The notes below the pieces were generated by a model. The model was not told the DNA's origin. It did no database searches and worked only from the letters and a program-made list of their open reading frames with translations. A stretch of 29,403 bases of DNA from assembly GCA_039182715.1 (NCBI GenBank), contig JBCDBY010000013.1:1-29403 (forward strand). The letters are read 5' to 3'. Source of the DNA: JBCDBY01 sp039182715 (GTDB lineage: Bacteria > Planctomycetota > PLA2). Both the position numbers and the translations under genes were made by a program. Below, in pieces: positions 23,325 to 29,403 of this stretch (positions within the stretch are counted from its first letter, which is position 1; every line of letters starts with the position of its first letter).

Positions 23325-24995
23325 GTGCAACGCGCCCTCGTTCTCCTGCTGCTTGTCTCCTGCGCCGCGCCGCCGGAGCAGCGTGACAGCGATCGCGTGC
23401 GGCGGCACTACCGCGAGGCGGCCGGACTCGGCCGCACGGGGCTGCCCGCGTCGACGCGCGCGCTGCTTGACGAGCGCGGCTGGCGCCGCCAGCCGCTGGA
23501 GCAGTCGCTGGCGCTCATGGAGGCGGAGGCGCCGACCAACCCCGACCTGCGCCTCGAGGCGGCCGACATCCACTATCTGACGGGTGGGCCGCCGGGCGCG
23601 ATGCACGCGGCGCGCAACGCCTGGACCTGGATGGCGCAGACGCGGGAGCCGGAGGGGAGCGCATCGTGGACGCGCGCGCGCCGGCTCTACAACCATGCCG
23701 TCACGTCGCTGGTGCTCGGGGGCACGTACTCGCTTCCGGAAGGCTTCGATGGCGTGCTCGCGAGTTGGAGTATCCCCGATCGGGGCTTCCGGCAGCGCGT
23801 GACGCAGGAGGGCATCGGCGCGTCCCTGCTCGGCATCCGCAAGCGAAACGACGCGCGCACCGGCGCCGATCCCTTCCTGCCGGAGATCGACGTCGGCGTG
23901 GCGCTCACCGCGCTCGTGCGGTTCGACGGTCCGCGCCCCGCCTTCGAGCTCTACGATCCGCTCGTCGAGGATCGCGTCCGCGCGTTCGGGCGCACCGTTT
24001 CGCTGCAGGCCGACTTCACCGCGCCGCTTGCCTACCTCTTCGAACAGGTCGACGGCAGCGAATGGGAGCGGCAGACCGTCTACAACCCCGCGCTCACCGA
24101 CGCGGGACTCTCCATCCTGGAGCCGCCGCGCCGCAACAAGATCCCCGTCGTCTTCATTCACGGGCTCAAGTCCAATCCGGCGGACTTCCGCTGGATGATC
24201 AACGAGCTGCGCGCGGACCGCGAGGTGCGCCTCCACTACCAGTTCATCGCCTATCGCTACCCGAGCACGCTCCCGCTGCCGTTGCTGAGTCTGGAGCTGC
24301 GGCGCCGGCTCGACGAGTTCTGGAGCTGGTTCGACGCGCGGGCGCCGGGCGCGCGTCGCCAGGGATTCGTCGTGATGGGGCATAGCCTCGGTGGGCTGCT
24401 CTCGAAGACGCTCGGCGTGCGCAGCAAAAACGAGCTGTTCGACGCGATCTTCACCGTGCCGCGCGACCAGGTCTCCTTCGACGGCGAGCTGGGCGCGGAG
24501 CTGGAAGACGCGCTCTTCCTCAAGCCGGTCCCCAAGCTGGCGCGCCTGGTGTTCCTCGCGACCCCGCATCGCGGCAGCGTGTGGGCGGAGGGCGCCACCG
24601 CGGAGGTGGGGCTCAATCGCATCGAGATCCCCGAGGAGCTGCAGCGCGCGGAGGAGGAAATGCTGCGCCGCTACGGCCCGCAGCTTCGGCCCGTCGTGCG
24701 CGAGCGTCTCTTCCAGAAAGCCACCAGCCTCGACAACCTGCGCCGCGACGACCCCTATCTCGTCGCGCTGACCCGGCTCCCCGTGACGGTGCCGTTCGAC
24801 AGCGTCATTGCCAATCTGCTCGGCACCGAGGCGCCGCCGAGCAGCGACGGCATCGTGCGATACGAAAGCGCGCGCCTGGACGGTGCGGAAAGCGAGACGA
24901 TCGTCCGCTCCGGCCACCAGGTGCAGCGCTCGCCGGAAGGCATCGAAGCCGTACGCCGGATTCTGCTCCGGCACCGGAAAGGACTCGATCGATGA
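23325..24995 (+). CDS. Alpha/beta-hydrolase-fold lipoprotein (paralog 1)
   Basis: The 556-residue protein starts (GTG) with a lipoprotein signal (QRALVLLLLVSC). A helical N-terminal part carries LARs such as AHAARNAWTWM and YNHAVTSLVL. The C-terminal hydrolase domain has VVFIHGLKSNPADFRW (oxyanion-hole region), GHSLGG with nucleophile Ser354, SSDGIVRYESARLDGA with Asp508, and SGHQV with His531, a complete Ser-Asp-His triad. It resembles the lipase/PGAP1-like group of hydrolases, so esterase activity at the outer membrane is plausible; the substrate is unknown. The next gene overlaps it by 4 nt (ATGA) and is a clear paralog. Confidence 0.85.
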   Translation: MQRALVLLLLVSCAAPPEQRDSDRVRRHYREAAGLGRTGLPASTRALLDERGWRRQPLEQSLALMEAEAPTNPDLRLEAADIHYLTGGPPGAMHAARNAWTWMAQTREPEGSASWTRARRLYNHAVTSLVLGGTYSLPEGFDGVLASWSIPDRGFRQRVTQEGIGASLLGIRKRNDARTGADPFLPEIDVGVALTALVRFDGPRPAFELYDPLVEDRVRAFGRTVSLQADFTAPLAYLFEQVDGSEWERQTVYNPALTDAGLSILEPPRRNKIPVVFIHGLKSNPADFRWMINELRADREVRLHYQFIAYRYPSTLPLPLLSLELRRRLDEFWSWFDARAPGARRQGFVVMGHSLGGLLSKTLGVRSKNELFDAIFTVPRDQVSFDGELGAELEDALFLKPVPKLARLVFLATPHRGSVWAEGATAEVGLNRIEIPEELQRAEEEMLRRYGPQLRPVVRERLFQKATSLDNLRRDDPYLVALTRLPVTVPFDSVIANLLGTEAPPSSDGIVRYESARLDGAESETIVRSGHQVQRSPEGIEAVRRILLRHRKGLDR

Positions 24996-26782
24996 AACGA
25001 CTCGTCTTGTTGCTGTGTCTGGCGGGGTGCGCCTCGACGCCGCCGGAATCGGAAGGGTTTTCGGACGTCGCCGCGAGCTATCGCGCCCTTGCCGAGGTCG
25101 GCATGAAGCGCGCTTCGCCCGTCACGCTCGATGCGCTGCGGTCGCAGGGCTGGTCCGATCTTTCGTACTCCGCCGCCGCCACCAACTTCGAGGAAGTGGC
25201 GGAGAAGGGCTCGATCGATTGGCTGCACGCGTCCGAACTGCGCCTCTACGCGGGCGGCCGGGAGAACGCGTTTCTCGGCGCGCGCGACGCATGGAACTGG
25301 CTGGAAGCGACCAAGGGCGGCACGACCGGATCGCCGGAGCTGCGTCGCATCGCGGTGGCGCTCTACAACCACAACGTCGCGCTCTACGCGTCGCTCGTGA
25401 ACTGGAAGAAGCCGATTCCGATCGAGTTGGTCAACATTCGCCGCGTCCGGCTCCGGCGCGAAGGGTATGCGCGCGAGCCGTGGACGGAGCTGCGTCCGAC
25501 CTACACGGAGTCGACCAAGGAGTTTCCCGCGCGCATCGCGACCAAGGGCGTCGGCGGTCCCCTCTTCGCGATCCTGCCCGACACCCAGGAGCGTCGGAGC
25601 AAGTACCCGTACCTCTACCCCGGGCCCTATGCCATGCCGTTGACCGCGATGCTGCGGTTCGAGACGAATCGCGCGACGCTGGTGCTCCACGACCCGCAGG
25701 CGACGCCGTCGGTGGACTGGTTCGGAACGCCCACGCCGCTGCGCGCCGACTACGCGGCCGCCTGGGCCTATTCGATGCGCAATCGCCCGATCGACATCGT
25801 GGCGATGTCCAAGACCGGATCCCACCAACCCAAGGCCGGCACCGAGCACATGTACGCGCTCCAGCTGCCGCGCGAGGATCGTCGCGTTCTGCTCTTCGTG
25901 CACGGGCTGAATTCCAGTCCGAGGGCGTTCACGCAGCTCGCGATCCGGCTCATGCGCGATCCGCGCATCCGAACGAACTACCAGTTCATCGCCTACCAGT
26001 ACGACACCGGTCATCCGTTGATGATCAACAACATCCTGTTCCGGCATCGGCTTCGCCGCTTCTACGACTGGTTCCAGGAAGCGGCGCCGAAGGCGTACGG
26101 AATGGGGACCGTGGCCATCGGACACTCCATGGGTGGCCTGCAAATCAAGCCGCTCGCGCAGCGAAGTGACTTTCAACTCTGGGACCGCGTGTTCACCGTG
26201 CGCCCGGATCAGCTCGACCTCGACACGCAGGCGGGGCGCATCGCCCGGCTCGGCCTGATCTTCGAGCCGATGCCCGAGATCCGGCGTCTCGTCTTCCTCG
26301 CGGTCCCGCACCAGGGATCCGGCATGGCGCGCGGCATCATCGGCGCCATCGGAAAGTCGTCGATCCGAACCGACCCCCGCGTGGATCAGCTTCGCCGATC
26401 CGTCGTCGACAAGTACGGGGATCAGCTGCGTCCGGAGATCAAGGCGGAGCTCCTGGCGAAGCACACGTCGGTCGACTCGCTCTCACCCGGTGACTTCTAC
26501 CTGAGCGGCATCGGCAGGCTGCGCATCGAGGTGCCGTATCACAGCCTCATCGGCGACAAGAATGGCTCCACGACCAATCCCACGAGCGACACCGTGGTGC
26601 CGTACGAGAGCGCCCATCTCGACGGGGCGGCCAGCGAGAAGATCATGCGCTGGGCGCACAACCTCGCGGCCGCGCCGGAGGCGGAAAAGGAGGTGCGGCG
26701 CATCCTCCTGCTGCATCTCGAGCAGGAGCGTTCCTCAGGAACGTCGTCAGGAACGTCCTCAGGATCCTCCTCAGGGAAGTAG
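24992..26782 (+). CDS. Alpha/beta-hydrolase-fold lipoprotein (paralog 2)
   Basis: The 596-residue protein has a lipobox signal (MKRLVLLLCLAGC, Cys13). It aligns with its upstream neighbour along the whole length: the helical N-terminal part (GRENAFLGARDAWNWLEAT, IAVALYNHNVALYASL) and the hydrolase domain (VLLFVHGLNSSPRAF, GHSMGG with Ser379, TSDTVVPYESAHLDGA with Asp533, AHNLAAAPEA with His556). Both contain NYQFIAYQY / HYQFIAYRY. The triad is intact. The C-terminus is a low-complexity tail SSGTSSGTSSGSSSGK coded by a 12-bp minisatellite. The start overlaps the upstream stop (ATGA), so both are probably translated together. The 3' end overlaps msrA on the other strand by 12 nt. Substrate unknown. 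Confidence 0.85.
   Translation: MKRLVLLLCLAGCASTPPESEGFSDVAASYRALAEVGMKRASPVTLDALRSQGWSDLSYSAAATNFEEVAEKGSIDWLHASELRLYAGGRENAFLGARDAWNWLEATKGGTTGSPELRRIAVALYNHNVALYASLVNWKKPIPIELVNIRRVRLRREGYAREPWTELRPTYTESTKEFPARIATKGVGGPLFAILPDTQERRSKYPYLYPGPYAMPLTAMLRFETNRATLVLHDPQATPSVDWFGTPTPLRADYAAAWAYSMRNRPIDIVAMSKTGSHQPKAGTEHMYALQLPREDRRVLLFVHGLNSSPRAFTQLAIRLMRDPRIRTNYQFIAYQYDTGHPLMINNILFRHRLRRFYDWFQEAAPKAYGMGTVAIGHSMGGLQIKPLAQRSDFQLWDRVFTVRPDQLDLDTQAGRIARLGLIFEPMPEIRRLVFLAVPHQGSGMARGIIGAIGKSSIRTDPRVDQLRRSVVDKYGDQLRPEIKAELLAKHTSVDSLSPGDFYLSGIGRLRIEVPYHSLIGDKNGSTTNPTSDTVVPYESAHLDGAASEKIMRWAHNLAAAPEAEKEVRRILLLHLEQERSSGTSSGTSSGSSSGK
26732..26779 (+). repeat. In-phase 12-bp minisatellite, 4 copies, coding for an SSG(T/S/K) tail
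   Basis: Units 26732-26743, 26744-26755, 26756-26767 and 26768-26779 follow TCCTCAGGAACG with few changes and encode SSGT, SSGT, SSGS and SSGK. The last unit overlaps the end of msrA on the opposite strand. Confidence 0.85.
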
Positions 26783-27454
26783 TTCGACGATCGGTTCCGG
26801 CAGGTCGAGTTCCTGCACGGCCTGCCGCGTTCCGTAGCCGTCGAGCAGTCCGTTGATGCGCGCGGCCGCGGTCGAGTCGACGAATGCGCGGTCGTCCCCG
26901 AAGTGCTGGACGAGCGCGTCGTGCAGTCGGCCGGCGTGGCGCAGGCGGTACTTCTGGTGATAGCCCTCGGCGCGCCAGAAGGTGCCGTCGGCTCGGAGGC
27001 CGGTCGCGACCTTGCGCCCGAGCTTCTCCTCGACCGCCTCGCGGCTGATGCGCAGCAGGCGCGCCTGCTCCTCGCCGTGCGGCATGACCCACGAGGCGTA
27101 CTGCGTGGAAAACGCGCGGCGCGTCGGGTTGTGCGAGGTCCAGAAGAGTGCGAGCAGCTCCTGGTAGGAGATCACGTCGGGATCGAAGTCGATCTGGATC
27201 GCCTCGGTGTGGTCGCCGAGGTCGTGATAGGTGGGCTGGTCCTTCGTGCCGCCGGCGTAGCCGACGCGCGTGCGGACCACGCCGGGCAGACTCCCGAACT
27301 GGGAGTCGGGGCCCCAGAATCAGCCGAGCGCGAAGGTCGCGGTCTGGATCTTCGAGGTGGAGGGCAGAGGCGTCTGCGCCTCGGTGGAGGAGTCGATGCG
27401 CGTCATGTGATCGTTGCAGGCAATACAGAGGAGAAGCAATGCGGCGGGTCGCAT
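26771..27454 (-). CDS. msrA: Selenoprotein MsrA, predicted lipoprotein (peptide-methionine (S)-S-oxide reductase)
   Basis: Read through one in-frame TGA (27322-27320, residue 45) this is a 227-residue MsrA, which reduces methionine-S-sulfoxide in proteins. The active-site motif is ATFALG-U45-FWGPD, where most homologs have GCFWG, so Sec replaces the catalytic Cys. Further family sequence is VRTRVGYAGGT, PTYHDLGDHTEA, IDFDPDVISYQELLALFW and STQYASWVMPHGEEQ. No Cys occurs in the mature domain, so no internal resolving Cys exists and an outside reductant is needed. The N-terminus (MRPAALLLLCIAC, Cys13) is a lipobox, so the enzyme is probably anchored facing the periplasm. A perfect hairpin follows the UGA (27289-27307). 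No RBS is visible. A normal ORF call would begin at GTG 27280 and miss the active site. Confidence 0.93.
27289..27307 (-). promoter_or_regulatory. Bacterial SECIS stem-loop of msrA
   Basis: On the minus strand GACTCCC (27307-27301) and GGGAGTC (27295-27289) form a perfect 7-bp stem with the loop AGTTC. The loop starts 19 nt after the UGA and G is its second base, which satisfies the bacterial SECIS rule. Confidence 0.85.
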
Positions 27455-27522
27455 GTCGGTTGCTTGGATGCTAGCGCGGGTTGGGCGGTGCGCCTGGAAC
27501 GATCTCGGGCAGGAGGGGACGG

Positions 27523-27692
27523 GAGGGGGCTGAGGGCGCGGAGGTATCGCGCTGAGGAAACGGAGGAACGCTGAGATCGCTGAGAACGAAGAAGGGGGTC
27601 GTCGGTCGACCCGATGCCCCCTTTGTTTCAGCTCAGCGATCTCAGCGGAACTCAGCCATCTCAGCGCGAACTCTCCGCGCCTCAGCTCCCTC
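27523..27692. repeat. 170-bp imperfect inverted repeat of CTGAG/CTCAG units
   Basis: The arms pair along about 75 bases. CTGAGGGCGCGGAG (27530-27543) pairs with 27673-27685 with one bulge, CGCGCTGAG (27548-27556) with 27660-27668, a 16-bp block 27569-27584 perfectly with 27632-27647, and AAGGGGG (27592-27598) with 27617-27623. The left end is 68 bases from the msrA start and the right end touches the stop codon of the upstream gene. It may be a mobile palindromic repeat or an attenuator/terminator between the two minus-strand genes. Nothing else is seen in the 237-base gap. Confidence 0.9.
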
Positions 27693-28180
27693 TACTTCCG
27701 GACGATCCCTTCGGCCGTCGCCAGCACGATCTTCGACTCGGCATCGATCACGCGCGTGCGGAGGTAGACGGTCTCGTCTTCGTCTGCGGTGTATTCCCCG
27801 ACGAGCATCGCTTCGCGGGTTACGGGGCCCCAGCCGTCGCTGTCGGTCGGCGGCGCCTGTTGCACCTTCGCGGTGCTGTCGACCACGCGCAGCTGCGGCG
27901 CGAGCGCCTCGATGAGCTCCTGACGGAACTCGCGCGGCGTCTCCGGCTTGGCGAAGTAGACGCGGTTGCGTTTGGTGTAGGTGCGGTCGGATCCGGTGCG
28001 GTCGTCGAACGAGCGAACGGTCACCTTGAGCCGCCGAAGGTCGGTTCGTTCGCGCAGTTGGACGACCAAGCGGTCGGCCATCTCGATGGAAACCTCGTGG
28101 TGATTCTCGCGCGTCTGCTCGCGTGCGGACGAGCAGGCGGCGAGGGCGAGGGGGAGAAGCAGGGTGCAGATGCGATGCAT
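27692..28180 (-). CDS. FlgO/LpoB-like lipoprotein
   Basis: A 162-residue protein with a lipobox (LLLPLALAAC, Cys17). The mature part looks like the alpha/beta fold of FlgO/CsgG/LpoB-like proteins: a helix MADRLVVQLRER, strand LKVTVRSFDDRTG, helix EFRQELIEALAPQLRVVDS, and the typical late strands REAMLVGEYTADEDETVYLRTRVIDAESKIVLATAEG. The family is shared by flagellar, curli and peptidoglycan-synthase activators, so no single role can be assigned. ATG 28180 has GAGGAA at good spacing; the frame is open further upstream without a signal. It follows the TPR-like lipoprotein gene by 17 bases and belongs to its operon. A 170-bp hairpin follows the stop. Confidence 0.7.
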   Translation of the reverse strand: MHRICTLLLPLALAACSSAREQTRENHHEVSIEMADRLVVQLRERTDLRRLKVTVRSFDDRTGSDRTYTKRNRVYFAKPETPREFRQELIEALAPQLRVVDSTAKVQQAPPTDSDGWGPVTREAMLVGEYTADEDETVYLRTRVIDAESKIVLATAEGIVRK

Positions 28181-28197
28181 GACGTTCCTCGGGCGGA

Positions 28198-28803
28198 TCA
28201 GGCTCCGTCGAGCATGCGGAAATAGCGCTCGAACTCTTCGACGTAGAAAGCGAACTCGCGGGGACGGCCGTCCCACTTCGACTTGAACTGCGCGTACTCC
28301 TTGCGCGCGGTTTCGATGCGGCTTCCGTCGACGGCGGCCTGCGCGGCGGCGAGGTCGACCCAGGCCGGGTACTTCTCGTCCTCCTCGCGGATGGTCTCGA
28401 TCAGGCCGTTGACCTCCTTCAGGTTCTTCGCGCCGGGCACGGCGTTGGTCTTGCCGCGCTGGTGGAAGTGCGCGTAGAGCAGCGCGAGGCGCGGTGCGCT
28501 CTGGTCGGGATAGTGCTCGTTGAGGAAGCGGAGCAACGCGATCGCTTCACGGAACCGGTCGGCACGGTAGTAGGCGCCGGCGCGCTCGTAGACCGTCGCC
28601 CGGATCGCCGAACGGTGCTCGTCGCTGCGGTCGACGCCGTCGAAGATCTCTTCGGCCGCTTCGACCTTGCCGGCCGCGAGGTTCTCGGCGATCTGGTTGC
28701 TGGCGTCGTCCGGGCTCAGGTCCGGGGTCGAGCCGCAGCCCGCCAGCGGGATGATGACCGCGGCCAGCATGAAGGCCGAAGTGAGTTTCCTGATCTGCAA
28801 CAT
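28198..28803 (-). CDS. Lipoprotein with TPR-like helical repeats
   Basis: A 201-residue protein with a lipobox signal (AFMLAAVIIPLAGC, Cys23). The mature part is all-helical with TPR-like pairs: ASNQIAENLAAGKVEAAEEIFDG, then ATVYERAGAYYRADRFREAIALLRFL, then APRLALLYAHFHQRGK, then YPAWVDLAAAQAAVDGS. These usually bind partner proteins. No enzyme motif is visible. ATG 28803 is preceded by a TAGGAG sequence that contains the stop codon of the upstream gene, nine bases away, so translation is probably coupled. It sits between two other genes of this envelope cluster. Partner unknown. Confidence 0.75.
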   Translation of the reverse strand: MLQIRKLTSAFMLAAVIIPLAGCGSTPDLSPDDASNQIAENLAAGKVEAAEEIFDGVDRSDEHRSAIRATVYERAGAYYRADRFREAIALLRFLNEHYPDQSAPRLALLYAHFHQRGKTNAVPGAKNLKEVNGLIETIREEDEKYPAWVDLAAAQAAVDGSRIETARKEYAQFKSKWDGRPREFAFYVEEFERYFRMLDGA

Positions 28804-28812
28804 GGGAGGCTC

Positions 28813-29403
28813 CTAGGGTTGGTTCTTCCAGCGGGTGCCGTCGGCGAAGACGAGCTGCTTGACTTCGATGTCGAACCCGCCGCCGGAGAGCGGCACGTAC
28901 CGCATCTCGACCCGGCGCAGGTCCTGGAGGCTGCGCGCGCCGCTCAGTTGCTGCTGGCAGGTGGCGAGCGCGGCCTGGCGTCGTGCGATGACCACCGCCC
29001 ATTCGGACGGGGGGATGAGCGACGCGAAGAGGTAGATGTCCGAGCGGACCGGCACGCGGCGGCGCAGGGCGCGCATCATGCCGGGCAGCTCGGCGTATTC
29101 GTACGACGAAAGATCGCGGTACTGGCGAAAGCGGTTCGTGGGCGGCTTCTCGTTCACGCGCACGATCTTGTCGAAGCTCGCACCGTCCACGCGATAGTAG
29201 AAGTGGTTGCGCGGATCGAGGCCCTTGCGCGGCACCAGGACCACCGGCTCGCCGAAGAAGCGCGCGATGGCGAGCTGGTCCTCGGCGGAGCTGTAGAAAA
29301 CGGTGCGGAAGCCGCGGCGGGTACGGCCCGAGACCTCGGCGGCGGCCTCTTCGATCTTCTCGGGCGAACTCTGGATCTCGGAGATCTCGCGGCGCACGCG
29401 CTC
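28813..29403 (-). CDS. Hypothetical protein, 5' end beyond the window
   Basis: An open frame runs from TAG 28813 to the right edge, giving 196 residues of the C-terminal part. A GTG at 29397 is possible, but the frame stays open to the edge, so the true start is probably outside. It begins with a charged helical stretch (EISEIQSSPEKIEEAAAEVSGRTRRG), then a strand-rich part (RTVFYSSAEDQLAIARFFG, PVVLVPRKGLDPRNHFYYRVDGAS) and ends with RYVPLSGGGFDIEVKQLVFADGTRWKNQP. The late VFADGTRW strand is reminiscent of the VVFADGT strand in the gene at 8679. No family is recognised and no membrane helix is seen in this part. It leads the lipoprotein pair downstream. Confidence 0.65.
   Translation of the reverse strand, partial: ERVRREISEIQSSPEKIEEAAAEVSGRTRRGFRTVFYSSAEDQLAIARFFGEPVVLVPRKGLDPRNHFYYRVDGASFDKIVRVNEKPPTNRFRQYRDLSSYEYAELPGMMRALRRRVPVRSDIYLFASLIPPSEWAVVIARRQAALATCQQQLSGARSLQDLRRVEMRYVPLSGGGFDIEVKQLVFADGTRWKNQP

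Noticed and set aside
23250..26464. Long minus-strand frames opposite the two hydrolase genes (574 and 569 residues)
   Set aside because: They are high-GC shadows with His/Arg/Glu-rich composition and no domain, while the + strand frames have complete hydrolase triads.
27320..27322. Nonsense mutation or pseudogene in msrA
   Set aside because: Both flanks are intact, the UGA is on the active-site Cys codon and a perfect SECIS-type hairpin follows; a chance mutation would rarely meet all three.

Overview
The window is GC-rich, coding-dense bacterial DNA from an unidentified organism. KdsB (Kdo activation), many lipobox lipoproteins and a SurA/PrsA-like chaperone point to a Gram-negative with an outer membrane. 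The long exported HEAT-repeat proteins, the HEAT plus terpenoid-toroid fusion, the FG-GAP-type protein and the GldF/GldG/DUF4340 operon fit Planctomycetota or a neighbouring deep lineage. That placement is inference and only moderately sure. UGA is used as an ordinary stop in many genes here, so the genetic code is standard.

Layout. 1-4176: the end of an ABC ATPase, then an ABC-2 permease, a GldG-type protein and a DUF4340 protein, translationally coupled on the + strand and closed by a clear intrinsic terminator (4195-4230). 4290-10657: exported or lipid-anchored proteins of mostly unknown function, on both strands, separated by copies of a dispersed intergenic repeat family. 10948-16613: a large exported HEAT/toroid protein, a secreted protein of unknown function and a row of small membrane proteins. 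16652-18882: a secreted zinc-metalloprotease-like protein and a HEAT-like lipoprotein with an uncertain 5' end. 18896-21786 (-): a lipoprotein, kdsB and pyrG; PyrG makes the CTP that KdsB consumes. 21865-26782 (+): a parvulin-type chaperone and two tandem paralogous alpha/beta-hydrolase lipoproteins. 26771-29403 (-): msrA and three further genes of an envelope lipoprotein cluster.

The main discovery is two selenoprotein genes that a standard ORF caller would truncate. At 9383-10657 an in-frame UGA (9554-9556) lies exactly where the first Cys of a thioredoxin CxxC should be, giving W-Sec-G-Y-C, in an exported protein that continues into HEAT repeats. At 26771-27454 (-) an in-frame UGA (27322-27320) replaces the catalytic Cys of MsrA, giving G-Sec-F-W-G, in a predicted lipoprotein. 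Each UGA is followed at bacterial-SECIS distance by a stem-loop with G at loop position 1 or 2; the msrA stem is a perfect 7 bp. Both proteins are predicted to be exported, which suggests selenium-based thiol and methionine redox chemistry in the envelope. The Sec machinery (selA, selB, selC, selD) is not in the window and must be sought elsewhere in the genome.

Other structure: a dispersed repeat family with a 9-bp-arm palindrome, a 170-bp imperfect hairpin built from CTGAG/CTCAG units between msrA and its upstream neighbour, a 61-bp hairpin near 7660, and three in-phase minisatellites at the 3' ends of + strand genes.
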